Notes: generated by a model not told the origin, from the sequence alone. Shown: positions 35,437 through 45,520, numbered from the stretch's first letter. The stretch is 56,997 nucleotides of DNA from Perkinsus chesapeaki (GCA_013115145.1 JAAPAO010000181.1:1-56997); one strand, 5' to 3'. Made by a program: numbers and translations.

Positions 35437-38344
35437 ATGCAAAGTGTAGCGGCACACAGTCACTTTCATCAGTCAGAGGGGAGAAGCCCCATGAGTGAGG
35501 TTGGAGGCAGTGGGAGTCTGGATGACTTCACAGAGCTTGCTCCACTTGGCGAGGGCGCGTACTCATCAGTGTAACGTAAACTGCTGACTGCCTTTCGAGA
35601 GTTGGCCGTGGGCAGGTATAAAGTGTTAAGGAAATCGAATAGGAAGATTTACGCGCTGAAGAAGGTGAAGCTTCCGAGTTTGTCGGAGAAAGAGAGGCAG
35701 AATTCCCTCAACGAAGTTAGGCTGCTGGCGAGCATTAAGCACGAGTCTGTGATAGCGTAAGGGCGTATAAGCCGGATGGCGGGATCGAACCGCCGACCTT
35801 CAGTTTACAAGACTGACGCTCTACCACTAAGCTAAACCGGCTTATTTTTCGAGTATGGATTTTCCTACTGCTTCTTATCTACTCAGTTACAAAGAGGCTT
35901 TCTTCGACGACCGAGCACACCAGCTTTGCATTGTCACCGAGTACGCCGATGGAGGAGATCTATTTCAAAGGATCGTAACACTTCTGATTCCATTCAACAG
36001 CGCAGCTCGGTGCTCCTGGGTCAGGTGCAGCACCAAAAATCTAGATTATATATGAGAGAGCAGGATGTCTGGCGAATCTTCATAGGAATGTGTTACGGCT
36101 TGAAGGTGAGGCGCGGATAGATTCGACTGAAAAGGAACCCGACTTAGGCACTGCATGATTTGAAAATCCTCCATAGAGATTTGAAGAGCGCGAATGTCTT
36201 CTTGACTCGCAGCGGTGATGTTAAGCTGGGTGACTTCAACGTCTCCAAAGTCGCCAAACGCGGACTGCTTTACACTCAAACAGGCACACCCTATTACGCC
36301 AGCCCTGAGGTAGGCATTCTTGCAGGCATATGTGTGTGAAGCAAGGGACTTTGTCAGGTTTGGAAGGACATGCCTTATGATATAAAAAGCGATATCTGGT
36401 CCCTCGGATGTGTCCTTTACGAAATGGTCGCGCTGCGTCCGCCTTTCCGGTGAGACTTTTGGATCTCATACCACAACATAGCAATCTTTCAGCGCGGATG
36501 ACATGGAAGGTCTTTATAGGAAAGTTTTGAGAGGGATCTTCCCTCGTATACCGCCTTGCTTCAGTCCTGATTTAACACAAGTAACATCTTCCGTCTCGTT
36601 GGCGCCGATAACCGTGTGTAGGTCATAAGTATGTTACTGGTCGTTAATCCTCATCATCGCCCCACGATACCACAACTGCTCCACCAGCCTGTCATGCAAC
36701 GTCACATAAGAGATATTCATAACGTAAACTCGTCACTAGGACCGCTAGGCTAGCAGCCACCGTTCGCAGGTTCGGAACCCCTCCGTGATGGAAGCCGACT
36801 CGGGCGGCGGAGGTCTTCTAAACACCATCAAGCTCCCTAAGAACGCCAGTGCGACCGATCTCGCTAAGTACCGAATGTTAGCCGCCTATTTCACCATCGT
36901 AACCTCCTTAGTATAATGCCAAAGCCTCGTTATGATGATGACGGCCCTGTAGATGACATGGGAAGACATCCATCTGCCGGAGTGTATGCAGCTGCATTTA
37001 AAGTGATGCTATCCCTAGTGGTATAGGTTCCAGTCATCACGGAATACTCCACCGTCTCGAAAAGATTCCGATTACGGCACCCAGCCCCAACATCCGAGTT
37101 TACCAGTGGAGCCTCACCGCTACGAGGGTTGCCCTCTATCACCCATCAAGGAGAGCAGTAGCGGTGATCTGGCCGGCGGGTGAGAGTCTCGGACGCAACC
37201 GTGACGAATGATCTGCGATCCATTAGACCACGACCAGGACCGAATAGTATACTTCACGAGCTTGATGATGCTTTGGACCGTCTGCAACAAGAGCAGCAAC
37301 ACATTAACGAGCACCGTCGGCATGCCCAACGAGAACGACAGCAGCATCAGGCGCACAGTGGCCATCGGCAGTATGTGGGTGCGGGTAGCCCTCTGGGATA
37401 TAATGATTATAATAATAGGTCAGTATGGAAATACTACTTCTGAAGTTCTTAACATTTTTCTCAGATACTATGCAGGAGGATCGAGAAGAGGGTCAGGCCG
37501 CCAAGCTGGTAGCGCCGTGTCAAAGCGGGTAAGTCTATTATCTCTAGCCGGAATGGTCTAGTTGGTCATGACGATCGCCTCACACGCGATAGGTTCCGAG
37601 TTCGATTCTCGGTACCAGTATTTGATCATATGTTTTAGTCGGTTGGAAGCAGCTACCAACGTAGTCCTCCGCAATACGGCGCCCCTAGACACTATTATGG
37701 TGGCTCCCTTAACACCCGCATTCCCGGAAGGCCTCCGCACGGTAGTCTTTACACTGTTAATCACTCTTCGAACGTTGCGTGACAGGCCCGAATGTTGCCC
37801 ATCACCCAGGGGCTCAGCAACAGCATTACGGCCTGAATCACCGCGATGGAACAGCCTCGAGAGGAAGTGAGATATGCTTCCTAGTGGCCCTTTAAACTCT
37901 CTTTAAGGTCAGCAACAGGGGCTTCCACAGATTCACGGCCATAACCCAGTATATCCTGGAGGTGAGCATATCGCATTCTGCTCACCCGGAATCACCCCAA
38001 ATGGCGCTCCTCAGGCATTCGCTACGGCGGCGGCGGAGGTGCTTACGCAGCTTATCAAGGTCATCATCACCAACGAGTAGCAAGGTAGCTGCGGCAGACT
38101 TAACGATTACCCCAAGTCTCCCCACAGTGGTGTGGCGGGCGGTCGCCGGGTTCTCGGGCCATCTCATGCTCTCGGAGTTGGCGGCATGCCCTTGCTGAAT
38201 CGTGGAAGGCCAAGAGTGAGAGGGACGCATTCTTTTGTTGTCTACCGGCGTTCAGGTTTAATTCTTGCCGCGGTCTATCACTCTTGTCTATCTGCAGCTG
38301 TTATTTGCATGATTATATTTGTTCCTTTGTTGTTCAATGACTAG
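35437..38344 (+). CDS. Nek-like protein kinase with long Gln/Gly-rich tail, multi-exon
   Basis: Ser/Thr kinase of the NIMA/Nek group. Exons: 35437-35570 (LGEGAYSS, Gly loop), 35616-35756 ([11 protein letters not shown] Lys), 35887-35974 ([10 protein letters not shown]), 36025-36105, 36148-36309 ([26 protein letters not shown]), 36358-36449 ([12 protein letters not shown]), 36493-36580, 36622-36723, 36749-36867 ([10 protein letters not shown]), 36912-36981, 37019-37179, 37227-37418 (Gln-rich coiled stretch), 37465-37528 and then 37639 on to a stop at 38342-38344. The metal-binding DFG is DFN. All catalytic lysine and aspartate positions are otherwise present. The last few exon limits are less certain, and the final hydrophobic residues could belong to untranslated DNA if splicing differs. 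Introns contain a tRNA-Thr and a tRNA-Val. Confidence 0.88.
35771..35841 (-). tRNA. tRNA-Thr(UGU), inside a kinase intron
   Basis: Well-formed cloverleaf on the minus strand: acceptor GCCGGTT/ATCCGGC with one T-T mismatch, D arm TAGCTTAGTGGTAGAGCG, anticodon arm TCAGT-CTTGTAA-ACTGA (anticodon TGT), variable AGGTC, T arm GGCGG-TTCGATC-CCGCC. It fills more than half of the 130-base kinase intron 35757-35886, antisense to the kinase. It looks intact enough to be functional. Confidence 0.88.
37529..37638 (+). tRNA. tRNA-Val(CAC)-like in sense orientation, filling a kinase intron
   Basis: The 110-base intron (GTAAGTCTATTATC...GTTTTAG) contains at 37,547-37,619 a D arm GTCTAGTTGGTCATGAC, an anticodon arm ATCGC-CTCACAC-GCGAT (anticodon CAC) and a perfect T arm CCGAG-TTCGATT-CTCGG. 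The acceptor GCCGGAA against TACCAGT has two mismatches and a G-T pair, so this is a decaying or unusual tRNA. Same orientation as the kinase. Confidence 0.8.
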
Positions 38345-39441
38345 CTTTTGGTTATACTCATCTCAATACAGCTGTGAGATACACACAATCGAGCTCATGT
38401 CAACTGCTCTGTATATCGGCATTTCCATATCCGTACCAACTATGCAGGATTGGGTAAAATTCAACTTTAGAACAAAAAGAGCGTCATTACTAAATTAGTA
38501 ATACAAATGGCACTCTTTTCGTGCTCGTGCTAATTCTGTGTATCGCAAGATCGTTGACGAAACGGTTTAGACCAGTTGATCTGTTCCAGTGTGAAGTTTC
38601 ATCGCCTGGGAATCCCATGGCCCGGATCGGATATTACAACAGTGCACACGTCTTCTCGCCATCTCGAGAGTCAATGAATGACTATTACTTCCAGAATAAC
38701 GAAAACTAAATTCGGCTAATGAGCTAGTAACCAATAACTGATTATCATTGATTACTAAAGGATGACTTGATGAAACAGACCGTAGCTTCTGGAGTGATCA
38801 ACCTACTGGAATGCGGTCAATTCAAAGAACCTCATGCATGAGAGCATTGAGTTAAGGTCGATGAGGAGTTCTCGTTTGTTACTACAAACATTACGAATGA
38901 TGAGATGTCAAACTTAAGACGGTCTGAAGGATTCTTATTAATATTTTGCTTCCCAAGATAGTGCACCGTGCACTATCGTGCACCTTGCACGATAATATCG
39001 TTATGACATAATGTCATTGACATTAACGTGTTACAAGTGGCTTGATACGAGTTGTACATGAGGTTGGTCACTATCCCCACTAACGAAGCTCTAATCAGCA
39101 GGATTCTGAGGATAAAACTGAAATCAGGGAACCCGATGACGCTAAATACTGACACACAGTGCGAGTGCAGTAACGTAGCACAGCGCACAATACTCGCCGT
39201 TACAAACACAACTCAACATATGAGCTAAGATTTGTTACCAAAGCATATACTGAGAGAATCTATTCGGGCCGTCGCAGGGAACGCTCCAAACGAGGAAGGA
39301 TGCTCGTACGCTCTGACTTAGTCAGAGCATGCGTGTAGTCTACATGCATGCACGTAGAATGACAAGTGCGATCATACCTAGGAGCAAATCAAGCTGGGCC
39401 CAACTATACCATAAAAGTGGTGCCTCGCGAGCTAAGACTGC
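38345..39441. other. intergenic, no gene recognised
   Basis: Between the kinase and secreted-family copy C. Contains short inverted repeats (for example GTGCACGATAGTGCAC type, around 38,960-38,990) and frames under 80 codons without motifs. Confidence 0.45.
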
Positions 39442-39903
39442 TTATTTCACAGGATGTAACTCCCAGTGTATTCCACAGTCGTTGGCATCGAAAATCATCG
39501 TACCATTTGCCAGATATGCATTCCAGCGGCAGCTTTCCGCTATACGCATCTCTCGTGCTATTCCGTTCAGACATTCGTTGGTGTAATCGTCTGTCTGAGG
39601 ATTCGAACCAACTTGGTGAAGTGGGTCGCCACTGCTCTCGGTACCACCAGCCTTACCAAAGCTTTTCGATGAGCCATAGATGAAGTGGCAGTCGGGGCAC
39701 ACTGCCTCTCCTCCCGGGCACTTTAATAGGATGTCGGCCACCATTGCCATCTCAGGTAATTCCCTCACAGTTATAAGGCAATAATATTGATCACTTTCAT
39801 CGAATCCCCCATACGTGTCGAGAGATGCCACCTCCGCTACTTGAAGGAATAAAAGGAGACCAATTACGATAACTTGAGCCAAAATGCGTGCTGTCATTCT
39901 CAA
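39442..39903 (-). CDS. small secreted Cys-rich family, copy C (intact)
   Basis: A 153-residue protein with an N-terminal signal peptide (ILAQVIVIGLLLFLQVAE) and the family landmarks QYYCLITV, CPDC, FIYGSSKSFGKAGG, ECLNGI, SCRWNAYLANG and CGIHWEL. Either the first ATG (MRMTAR) or the third codon could start. It is one of the more diverged copies, lying alone upstream of the protease on the other strand. Role unknown; secretion is inferred from the signal peptide. Confidence 0.8.
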   Translation of the reverse strand: MRMTARILAQVIVIGLLLFLQVAEVASLDTYGGFDESDQYYCLITVRELPEMAMVADILLKCPGGEAVCPDCHFIYGSSKSFGKAGGTESSGDPLHQVGSNPQTDDYTNECLNGIAREMRIAESCRWNAYLANGTMIFDANDCGIHWELHPVK

Positions 39904-40419
39904 GTAGGTGTACGGGAAGATAACGCGTGTAACTTACGCTATGTAAGACTTCCCTCCCCAGGTGTCACTTGGTGCTCCCTGTCGTAAAGCTTTCCCGTAC
40001 TCGCACACCCCGGTTGAGCATGACATAAACTAATCTATGAAATATGTGATAGTTCATATCAACGAACTTAAGCCATCCAATGCATGCAGTCCCCAACTAG
40101 CACATATGTACGATGCATAATTGGTATTCCCTGCAGCATGCCATAGACGATTGCTTTTGTATGGCGCCAACCTATCGTAGGGTTCGGTCTGGTGGCGGTG
40201 TTCCCGATTAGTCGGGGTCATATGAGCCTCAAAAGGGTGGACAAATTATGGATCATGATTCGTTGTGAGCATCATAGTCTATATGGTGCTCGCCACATGT
40301 TCGGTAAATATAGATACGATTCCTTTGCGAACTTTACGACTTGAACGCATAGACGAAGGAGATAAGCTGGCGGCGCGGCTCGCGCGCAAAAGGCTAGTTT
40401 TCCGCATGCGTGCGCAGAG

Positions 40420-41656
40420 ATGTTGGTAATCTCGTCGAGGTCTAAGCGCTCAGCAATAACTGGTCAATCTTGGCACTATAATGAGGACCTATACGTATGC
40501 GTGCGCCTGGTGTGGTGTACGGCTAGTGGTGTGAGCGCATCAAGACGGGCGATTTTATATTCGATACACGTTAGTTCTAGAAAGGTCAAAAATGATATTT
40601 TATGCGTAACAGGGTGGACCAACTCTGAACTCGACAGAGGGGAAGTGAGCAAAAAACTGCAAAAAACTGCATTCTGGTCTGTTACGCAGAATTCTGAAGT
40701 CCGCAAGTCGCAAGGGATCGAACATTACATGATGAACGAATCGCTAGAGGACTTCCCATCAGACCTCAGCTGGGTTGAGAAAGGTGCCGTTAACAGCCCA
40801 ACCCATCAGGGCACATGTGATAGCTGCTACGCGATAGGGACATTAGGTAAGAACTGGCTAACATTGAGGTTATCAATTACCACTTGATAACCTTCTTGGG
40901 TGATATCCATCATATGTCTTATCCTCTAGGTGCTTTGGAAGCAGCGTGCTGGGCTAAAACTGGTACCCTGCCGAAACTATCAATACAGCAGGTAGTTGAC
41001 TGTTCACGGGAAGAAGGCAATTCGTGAGCACTCCTACCAAAAAATATTCGTTAATAATGTTTTTGTTCTAGAGGTTGTGTATTAGGCAATCGAGAGTCAA
41101 CCATGAACTATATAATCAGGTATGGCATAGTGTCCGATGAAGACTATCCTTATGGAGACAAAGATCAACAGTGCGAGAATGACGTCGTATCTGATAAGAC
41201 CAAGCAATACTTGAAGGTGAGACCAGCTCTTGAAGAGCTGCTCTTCAATACCGACGGTTCTCATGTCGTGTGACTTTTTCAACCTGGAAATCTACGAGTA
41301 GACGATGTCGTTCTGGTCGCGGTAAACGATCTCAGAAGCCTTTTCGTGCAACTTCAAAAGGGCCCAGTAAGCATCATGGTTGACGTTGCCGCGCCTGAGT
41401 GGCAAGCATACGAGGGAGGGATTCTTGAATGTGAGTCGACGATTTTGATAACGTCGAGAATCAATGTCAGCCTTCCCTTGCGAAGCGGTTCCAAGGCACA
41501 TGGTTCTCCTTGTCGGGTAGAGAAAGGGAAAAGGCAAGTCTATCGCCCATCCTAAACTTCGTGGACTATCCGATAGTTACTGGGTTATAAGGAATAGCTG
41601 GGGCACTGGTTGGGGGGTATGCTAGGATTATCCGAGATCCCAAAGCTACACAATGA
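40420..41656 (+). CDS. papain-like cysteine protease (C1A), spliced, possible frameshift
   Basis: Exons: up to 40846 (LSWVEKGAVNSPTHQGTCDS, then CYAIG: oxyanion Gln and catalytic Cys), 40930-41023 (ALEAACWAKTG; VVDCSREEG), 41072-41216 (CVLGNRESTMNYII; DEDYPYGDKD), an exon with LQKGPVSIMVDV to about 41,430, an exon with PRHMVLLVG (catalytic His), and YWVIRNSWGTGWG (catalytic Asn). The Trp after the catalytic Cys is Tyr. After NSWGTGWG a run of six G shifts the frame. With five G the expected GYARIIRDPKATQ and stop at 41656 would follow. No I29 propeptide is seen, and sequence before the mature domain is uncertain, as is the acceptor of the GPVSI exon. Confidence 0.8.
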
Positions 41657-42790
41657 CCTGGTAAGAATACTATATTTCGTCACAGATGCTGATAAGATCT
41701 AACATCAAGCATCTTGGCAAATCTCAGGCTTCTGCAATATGCTGTATTATGTGGCCTACAGAATACAATTCTCGGACTCAACTTCACCAGTTGCGTGCCG
41801 CAAAGGTAATCTAATTTCAACTATTAAACTGAGTATCCGCGTTCCCTTAGGTTCATATTAGGTGGTTATATAATCCTGATGAGGTCAGTCTCCACCAATC
41901 CTTTATATTCTCGAACGCCATGGAGTCGCGATGATTTAGAGCGCACGCGTGTGCTTTCGCTCCTGCTGTTCATCGCTTTCATCAAATGGGCTATAACGGA
42001 CCCCACAGGCCTTGACAAAGTGCTTATTGTAGTTTCATTTAGTCACTTACTGTAACCATACTACTGTTTCGGTTTAATAATGGCGATGACCTCAATTCAG
42101 ACCCTGGTGGGCACCGGATCAATGACAAGGTATTTGTTCATCGGCGGAGAATCATCGCACTTTAAGTAAGCGAGTTGAAATCTACAACACTCGTGATGCC
42201 AACAATTCCCTTGTATAAAAGCACCACGTCATTCCCGTGTATCTTGCCGCTTTTCCGCATTTCGTCTTCAGTACTCCGACGTTCAAGGAGATTGGGTGCT
42301 CCCGTCCTTATTGAGTTCACTTATTTTACAAAGGTTACTCTTTGCTTTACATTGCTAGTACTCGTCGAGTGTGCTCGCCAACTACTACTCCTTCGACGAT
42401 TCAGTTACCGCCCGGCACGTTTCGCGATTAGTGGTCTTTTTCTTCAGCCCTTCAAGGACAGGAATCGCCTACAAAATTGATCTAATTGCTAAGTCTTGGC
42501 CGCTGTCTACCAATTAGGCTTTTCGCTCTACACGTTAACCCACCTGGCTTTTATCATGTCGTGAGTACTACTCATGAGTACTACTACTCGTGAATACTCA
42601 CTGGGGCATATATTATGGAAGTCTCTCTGCTTTGAGTAATGTGAAAGATAATCGAATTGAAAGGACGATTCGGAAAATAAGTTACAACCTCTCGCTCGCT
42701 ATTGAGTATACTATTACTCTAGGTGGCAGTTCAACCCACCAGATTTGGATCAGAGGTTCAATATTCTATCTAGCTCAACCATCAGAACCA
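41657..42790. other. no gene recognised
   Basis: Frames of 60-101 codons (for example 42,175-42,480) lack motifs. A short frame near 41,720-41,810 could be a continuing exon of the protease region but cannot be supported. Confidence 0.4.
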
Positions 42791-42794
42791 TCGA

Positions 42795-43028
42795 GTGTAT
42801 TCTCGTTCAGTTCTATCAGAATTCACCTTGATGGTTCTAGCGAACAATTTAGAACCATTCAGACTCAGTTACCCAGGTCTTAACGACCTAGGTAACCAGC
42901 TCACGTCGGCACTTCGCTCATCACAAAAGGCTGCAACACCATTCGATGATGAGGACGGCCAAGCCTTGGGAGAATGCTCAAAAGAGATTGCCAAAGCTTG
43001 GCTTCAAGCAGACGTGAATGTCGAGTAA
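42795..43028 (+). CDS. hypothetical ORF, possible 3' exon
   Basis: The last 50 codons before TAA (LGNQLTSALRSSQKAATP, FDDEDGQALGECSKEIAKAW) look like a soluble helical, acidic protein and not like random translation. The first 20 codons may be non-coding. No family recognised. Confidence 0.35.
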   Translation: MYSRSVLSEFTLMVLANNLEPFRLSYPGLNDLGNQLTSALRSSQKAATPFDDEDGQALGECSKEIAKAWLQADVNVE

Positions 43029-43220
43029 AGACAGATCTATTAAACCTCTTCATCATGATGGCTTCAGATGGCCCAGCTCAGGCCGGAAAATGAAGGTGGG
43101 GCAGAGAATTTATAACATTAATGATCCGAATAATACTCCGTACGACGATCCTTGATATAATCTAGCTAAGTAGGTTCTCGAAGCCAGCATATATCAGATG
43201 AAACTTGAAAGCACAGTCTG

Positions 43221-43370
43221 CTGGTTTAACAGTGGAGCCTCATCGCTACGACTTGTGGCCCACGAGGGCTGCCCTCTGGCTAGTGGTGATCTGGCCGGCG
43301 GGTGACACTGTCAACGTGACAGGTTCTGACGCACCCGTGGCATACGATCTGCCATTTATCAGACCGCTGA
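43221..43370 (+). pseudogene. decayed copy of a kinase-tail exon segment
   Basis: Shares CAGTGGAGCCTCA.CGCTACGA, AGGG.TGCCCTCT and GTGATCTGGCCGGCGGGTGA with 37,100-37,185, and then a GATCTGC..ATT..AGACC similarity with 37,210-37,228. It therefore spans an exon-intron-exon boundary of the Nek-like gene, so it arose by DNA duplication and not from mRNA. Indels have broken the frame. Confidence 0.7.
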
Positions 43371-43389
43371 TTGTGCCTCTCCCTATGAT

Positions 43390-44000
43390 GAGGGACAGGC
43401 CGTGCTGGGTACCTTTCGGGTACCTAAAACATTTTCGCAGCCCCAAAAGGGGCATTTCCACGCTCACCGTGGAGCACCGTGGCACGGTTGGTCCTTTGGC
43501 AGACTGTTAGTGGCAGTACGCGTGTGGTACTTTGGTTCCCGTTTGGTGGGGGACTTCTTCCTTCACTCCTGGGGATGTGTGCTTTGGCTGCAGTGCCGCC
43601 GCTGCACTTTCGGCCACTGCCATGATGCGTCCGTGTCTGGCCATGTCTGGGTGACTGGGTGACCCCTTCAGGAAGGGGTTACCCTTCACCCCCTGGGGTG
43701 ACAACTTCATCATGAACCCCAGTGAGGTACATGATGAAGTTGGCTGGGAAAGCAAGCCTCCTCCATTTTAACATGACTCGCATCAGGAATCGTGATGTTC
43801 CTATTTAGTTCTTCCAACCCGACTTTGTCCACACGGGGCATGTCCTTTGCAGTCGTTCAGGAAAGCGTTTAGCCTTGCATGGTCTCTGGCATTTAGGAGA
43901 AGGACTTCCACTTCCAGTGGAAGTCCACACTTCCTGGACTTCACACTGTTCCTGGGACAGTGTGAAAGTCACACTGGGACAGTAGTCACCACTTTTCCAG
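43390..44000. repeat. cluster of short inverted repeats
   Basis: Consecutive small palindromes: GGGTACC../GGTACC, GCCCC/GGGGC, ACCCCTTC/GAAGGGGT, CACCCC/GGGGTG, ACTTCATCATG/CATGATGAAGT, GACTTCCAC/GTGGAAGTC, CACACTGT/ACAGTGTG. They are nearly contiguous, so that the strand could fold into a series of hairpins. Open frames across the region are probably by-products. Confidence 0.7.
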
Positions 44001-44282
44001 TGGGACAACGCTACACATTACGTGATGCCCACTGCCACAAAACACAATTCAATCATGTGGTCTGAGATTTCAGAACTTAGTTTTGTTACCAAATAATATC
44101 CTAAAAGATAGCCATTTACGACGACAAACTTATACCGGCATTTTGGAGGCATAAATGACCGTGAGCGCTTAGCTCTGACTCAGAGCCTCTGAGCGTTTAT
44201 ACCAGGTTGAATCTCCCTTATCACAGGAAACTCGAGGTCCACACAGCTCGCGCATGACGAATCAATATCTCCCAGCTGTGGA

Positions 44283-44756
44283 CTATTGCCGAAGCTCCCA
44301 ATGTGAATCGCAGGCGTCAATAATCATCTCAGGGAGAATCTTGTCATTCATCGGGTATACATTCCAGCGACAATTGCAGCCGATGTCGAAACTTCCTCCC
44401 ATTTTATTCAGACACTCGGTGGGGTCATCTTTAAAAAAATAGAAAGTACCAACTTGGTGAATTAGACTGTCACCATTCTTACTGCTATTAGTCTTGCTGA
44501 ACCCTCCCGATGAGCCGTAGGCGAAGTAGCAGTCTTTGCAAGTTGCTTGAAGGATTCCGGCGGTCAGCTTAACCTCGGCCACAATTTCCGTCTCGGAGGA
44601 CTCTTTCACAGTCATGGCGCAGAAGACGGAGTGTGTTGTATCCCATCCCGTGTATAGACCCAGCGGTACCAACGGCACCTGCATCTGCGCCAGCCGAGGC
44701 TTCAATAGGAGACCGATCACCACTACTTCAAACAGAGCGCATGCAATTTTCCTCAT
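44283..44756 (-). CDS. small secreted Cys-rich family, copy D (intact)
   Basis: 157 residues. Signal-peptide-like start (IACALFEVVVIGLLLKPRLA), then GLYTGWDTTHSVFCAMTV, CKDC, FAYGSSGGFSKTNSSKNG, ECLNKMGG, CNCRWNVYP, CDSHWELRQ. The upstream flank to 45,340 is duplicated at 49,750-50,250, next to the broken copy G. Function unknown. Confidence 0.8.
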   Translation of the reverse strand: MRKIACALFEVVVIGLLLKPRLAQMQVPLVPLGLYTGWDTTHSVFCAMTVKESSETEIVAEVKLTAGILQATCKDCYFAYGSSGGFSKTNSSKNGDSLIHQVGTFYFFKDDPTECLNKMGGSFDIGCNCRWNVYPMNDKILPEMIIDACDSHWELRQ

Positions 44757-44952
44757 ACAGATATACGAGTAGTTACGCGAGATTGGATCGCCTTATATTA
44801 ACAACAGAACTGAAGGAAGAGCATCTCATATGCGTGAAGCGCCGTTCATGGTTTTGTTGTGTCCTTATTGCCTTTTTCGCAGTGACGCCGGCGGCGTCAC
44901 AAGGTGGCGCATGCGCTCCAGGACCCTGGGCAGATGAGCTACTGATGTTCGA

Positions 44953-45351
44953 TTGAAGCAAGGAATGTGTTCAGTTTTGATATTCACTAGGCGGAGACTT
45001 AGGCGAAATCTGGTTGTACTTCTTGTTGACGTCTATTTGCCGCTAGTGGTTATACTTTATACCTTGAGTAACGTCGTCAAAGGCTCAAATGTCTACCGAC
45101 TCCATAATCTCCACAGTACGAAATTAGGACGTTTCTTCGCGTCTAACTACTGTTTCGATGTCTACGGTTATGAGCAGCTCCAAGAACGTTCTAGATACGG
45201 CTCGCCATGTGATCTAGGTAGGGAGAAAACTCGAGGCCTACTTGTTCTGGAATACCGAACAGGACCGGTTCTGAGCTGTCCCGGTCACACGGCTCTGTGG
45301 CTACCCTCGACAACTCTGGGTTATCGACCCAGAGTCTGGATTATTATTTGA
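44953..45351 (+). repeat. duplicated upstream flank of copy D
   Basis: This segment (GTTGACGTCTATTTGC, CGTCGTCAAAGG, CTACCGACTCCATAATCTC) recurs at 49,950-50,250 beside copy G. A 132-codon frame is open here but is disrupted in the other copy, so it is more likely flanking DNA than a gene. Confidence 0.65.
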
Positions 45352-45404
45352 GTTCACCGCATCTATAATTACATCGGGATGTGTTCCTCAGAGTCTGAGG
45401 CACA

Positions 45405-45520
45405 GACGGTATGGCCATTACGCCCGTCGGCCGATAAGGATTGCATTCAGGAGGATGAAGCCAGCCTAGTGAACATGGGACACTAGTAGCCCCAAGTTAC
45501 TACAGTGGCGCCATGGAGAT
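45405..45520 (+). repeat. dispersed repeat, copy 1 (with 47,430-47,545)
   Basis: Landmarks CCGTCGGC.GATAAGGATTG, GGGACACTAG.AGCCCC and GGC.CCATGGAGA are shared in the same order with 47,430-47,545. Moderately diverged. Origin unknown, possibly part of the larger block duplications of this region. Confidence 0.65.

Noticed and set aside
36755-36785. B-box-like CAGGTTCGGAACCCC in the kinase gene
   Set aside because: It falls within a coding exon (frame leading to [10 protein letters not shown]) and has no T-arm pairing or tRNA context.
39595-39612. GGATTCGAACCA resembling an antisense B box
   Set aside because: It is inside the coding sequence of secreted-family copy C and encodes conserved-position residues; chance match.
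43205-43510. 101-codon frame considered as a gene
   Set aside because: It overlaps the decayed kinase-tail duplicate and palindromes; the frame does not follow the kinase reading frame.
44953-45351. 132-codon plus-strand frame with a hydrophobic segment considered as a membrane protein
   Set aside because: The homologous DNA at 49,950-50,250 does not keep the frame open, so the open frame is probably fortuitous.
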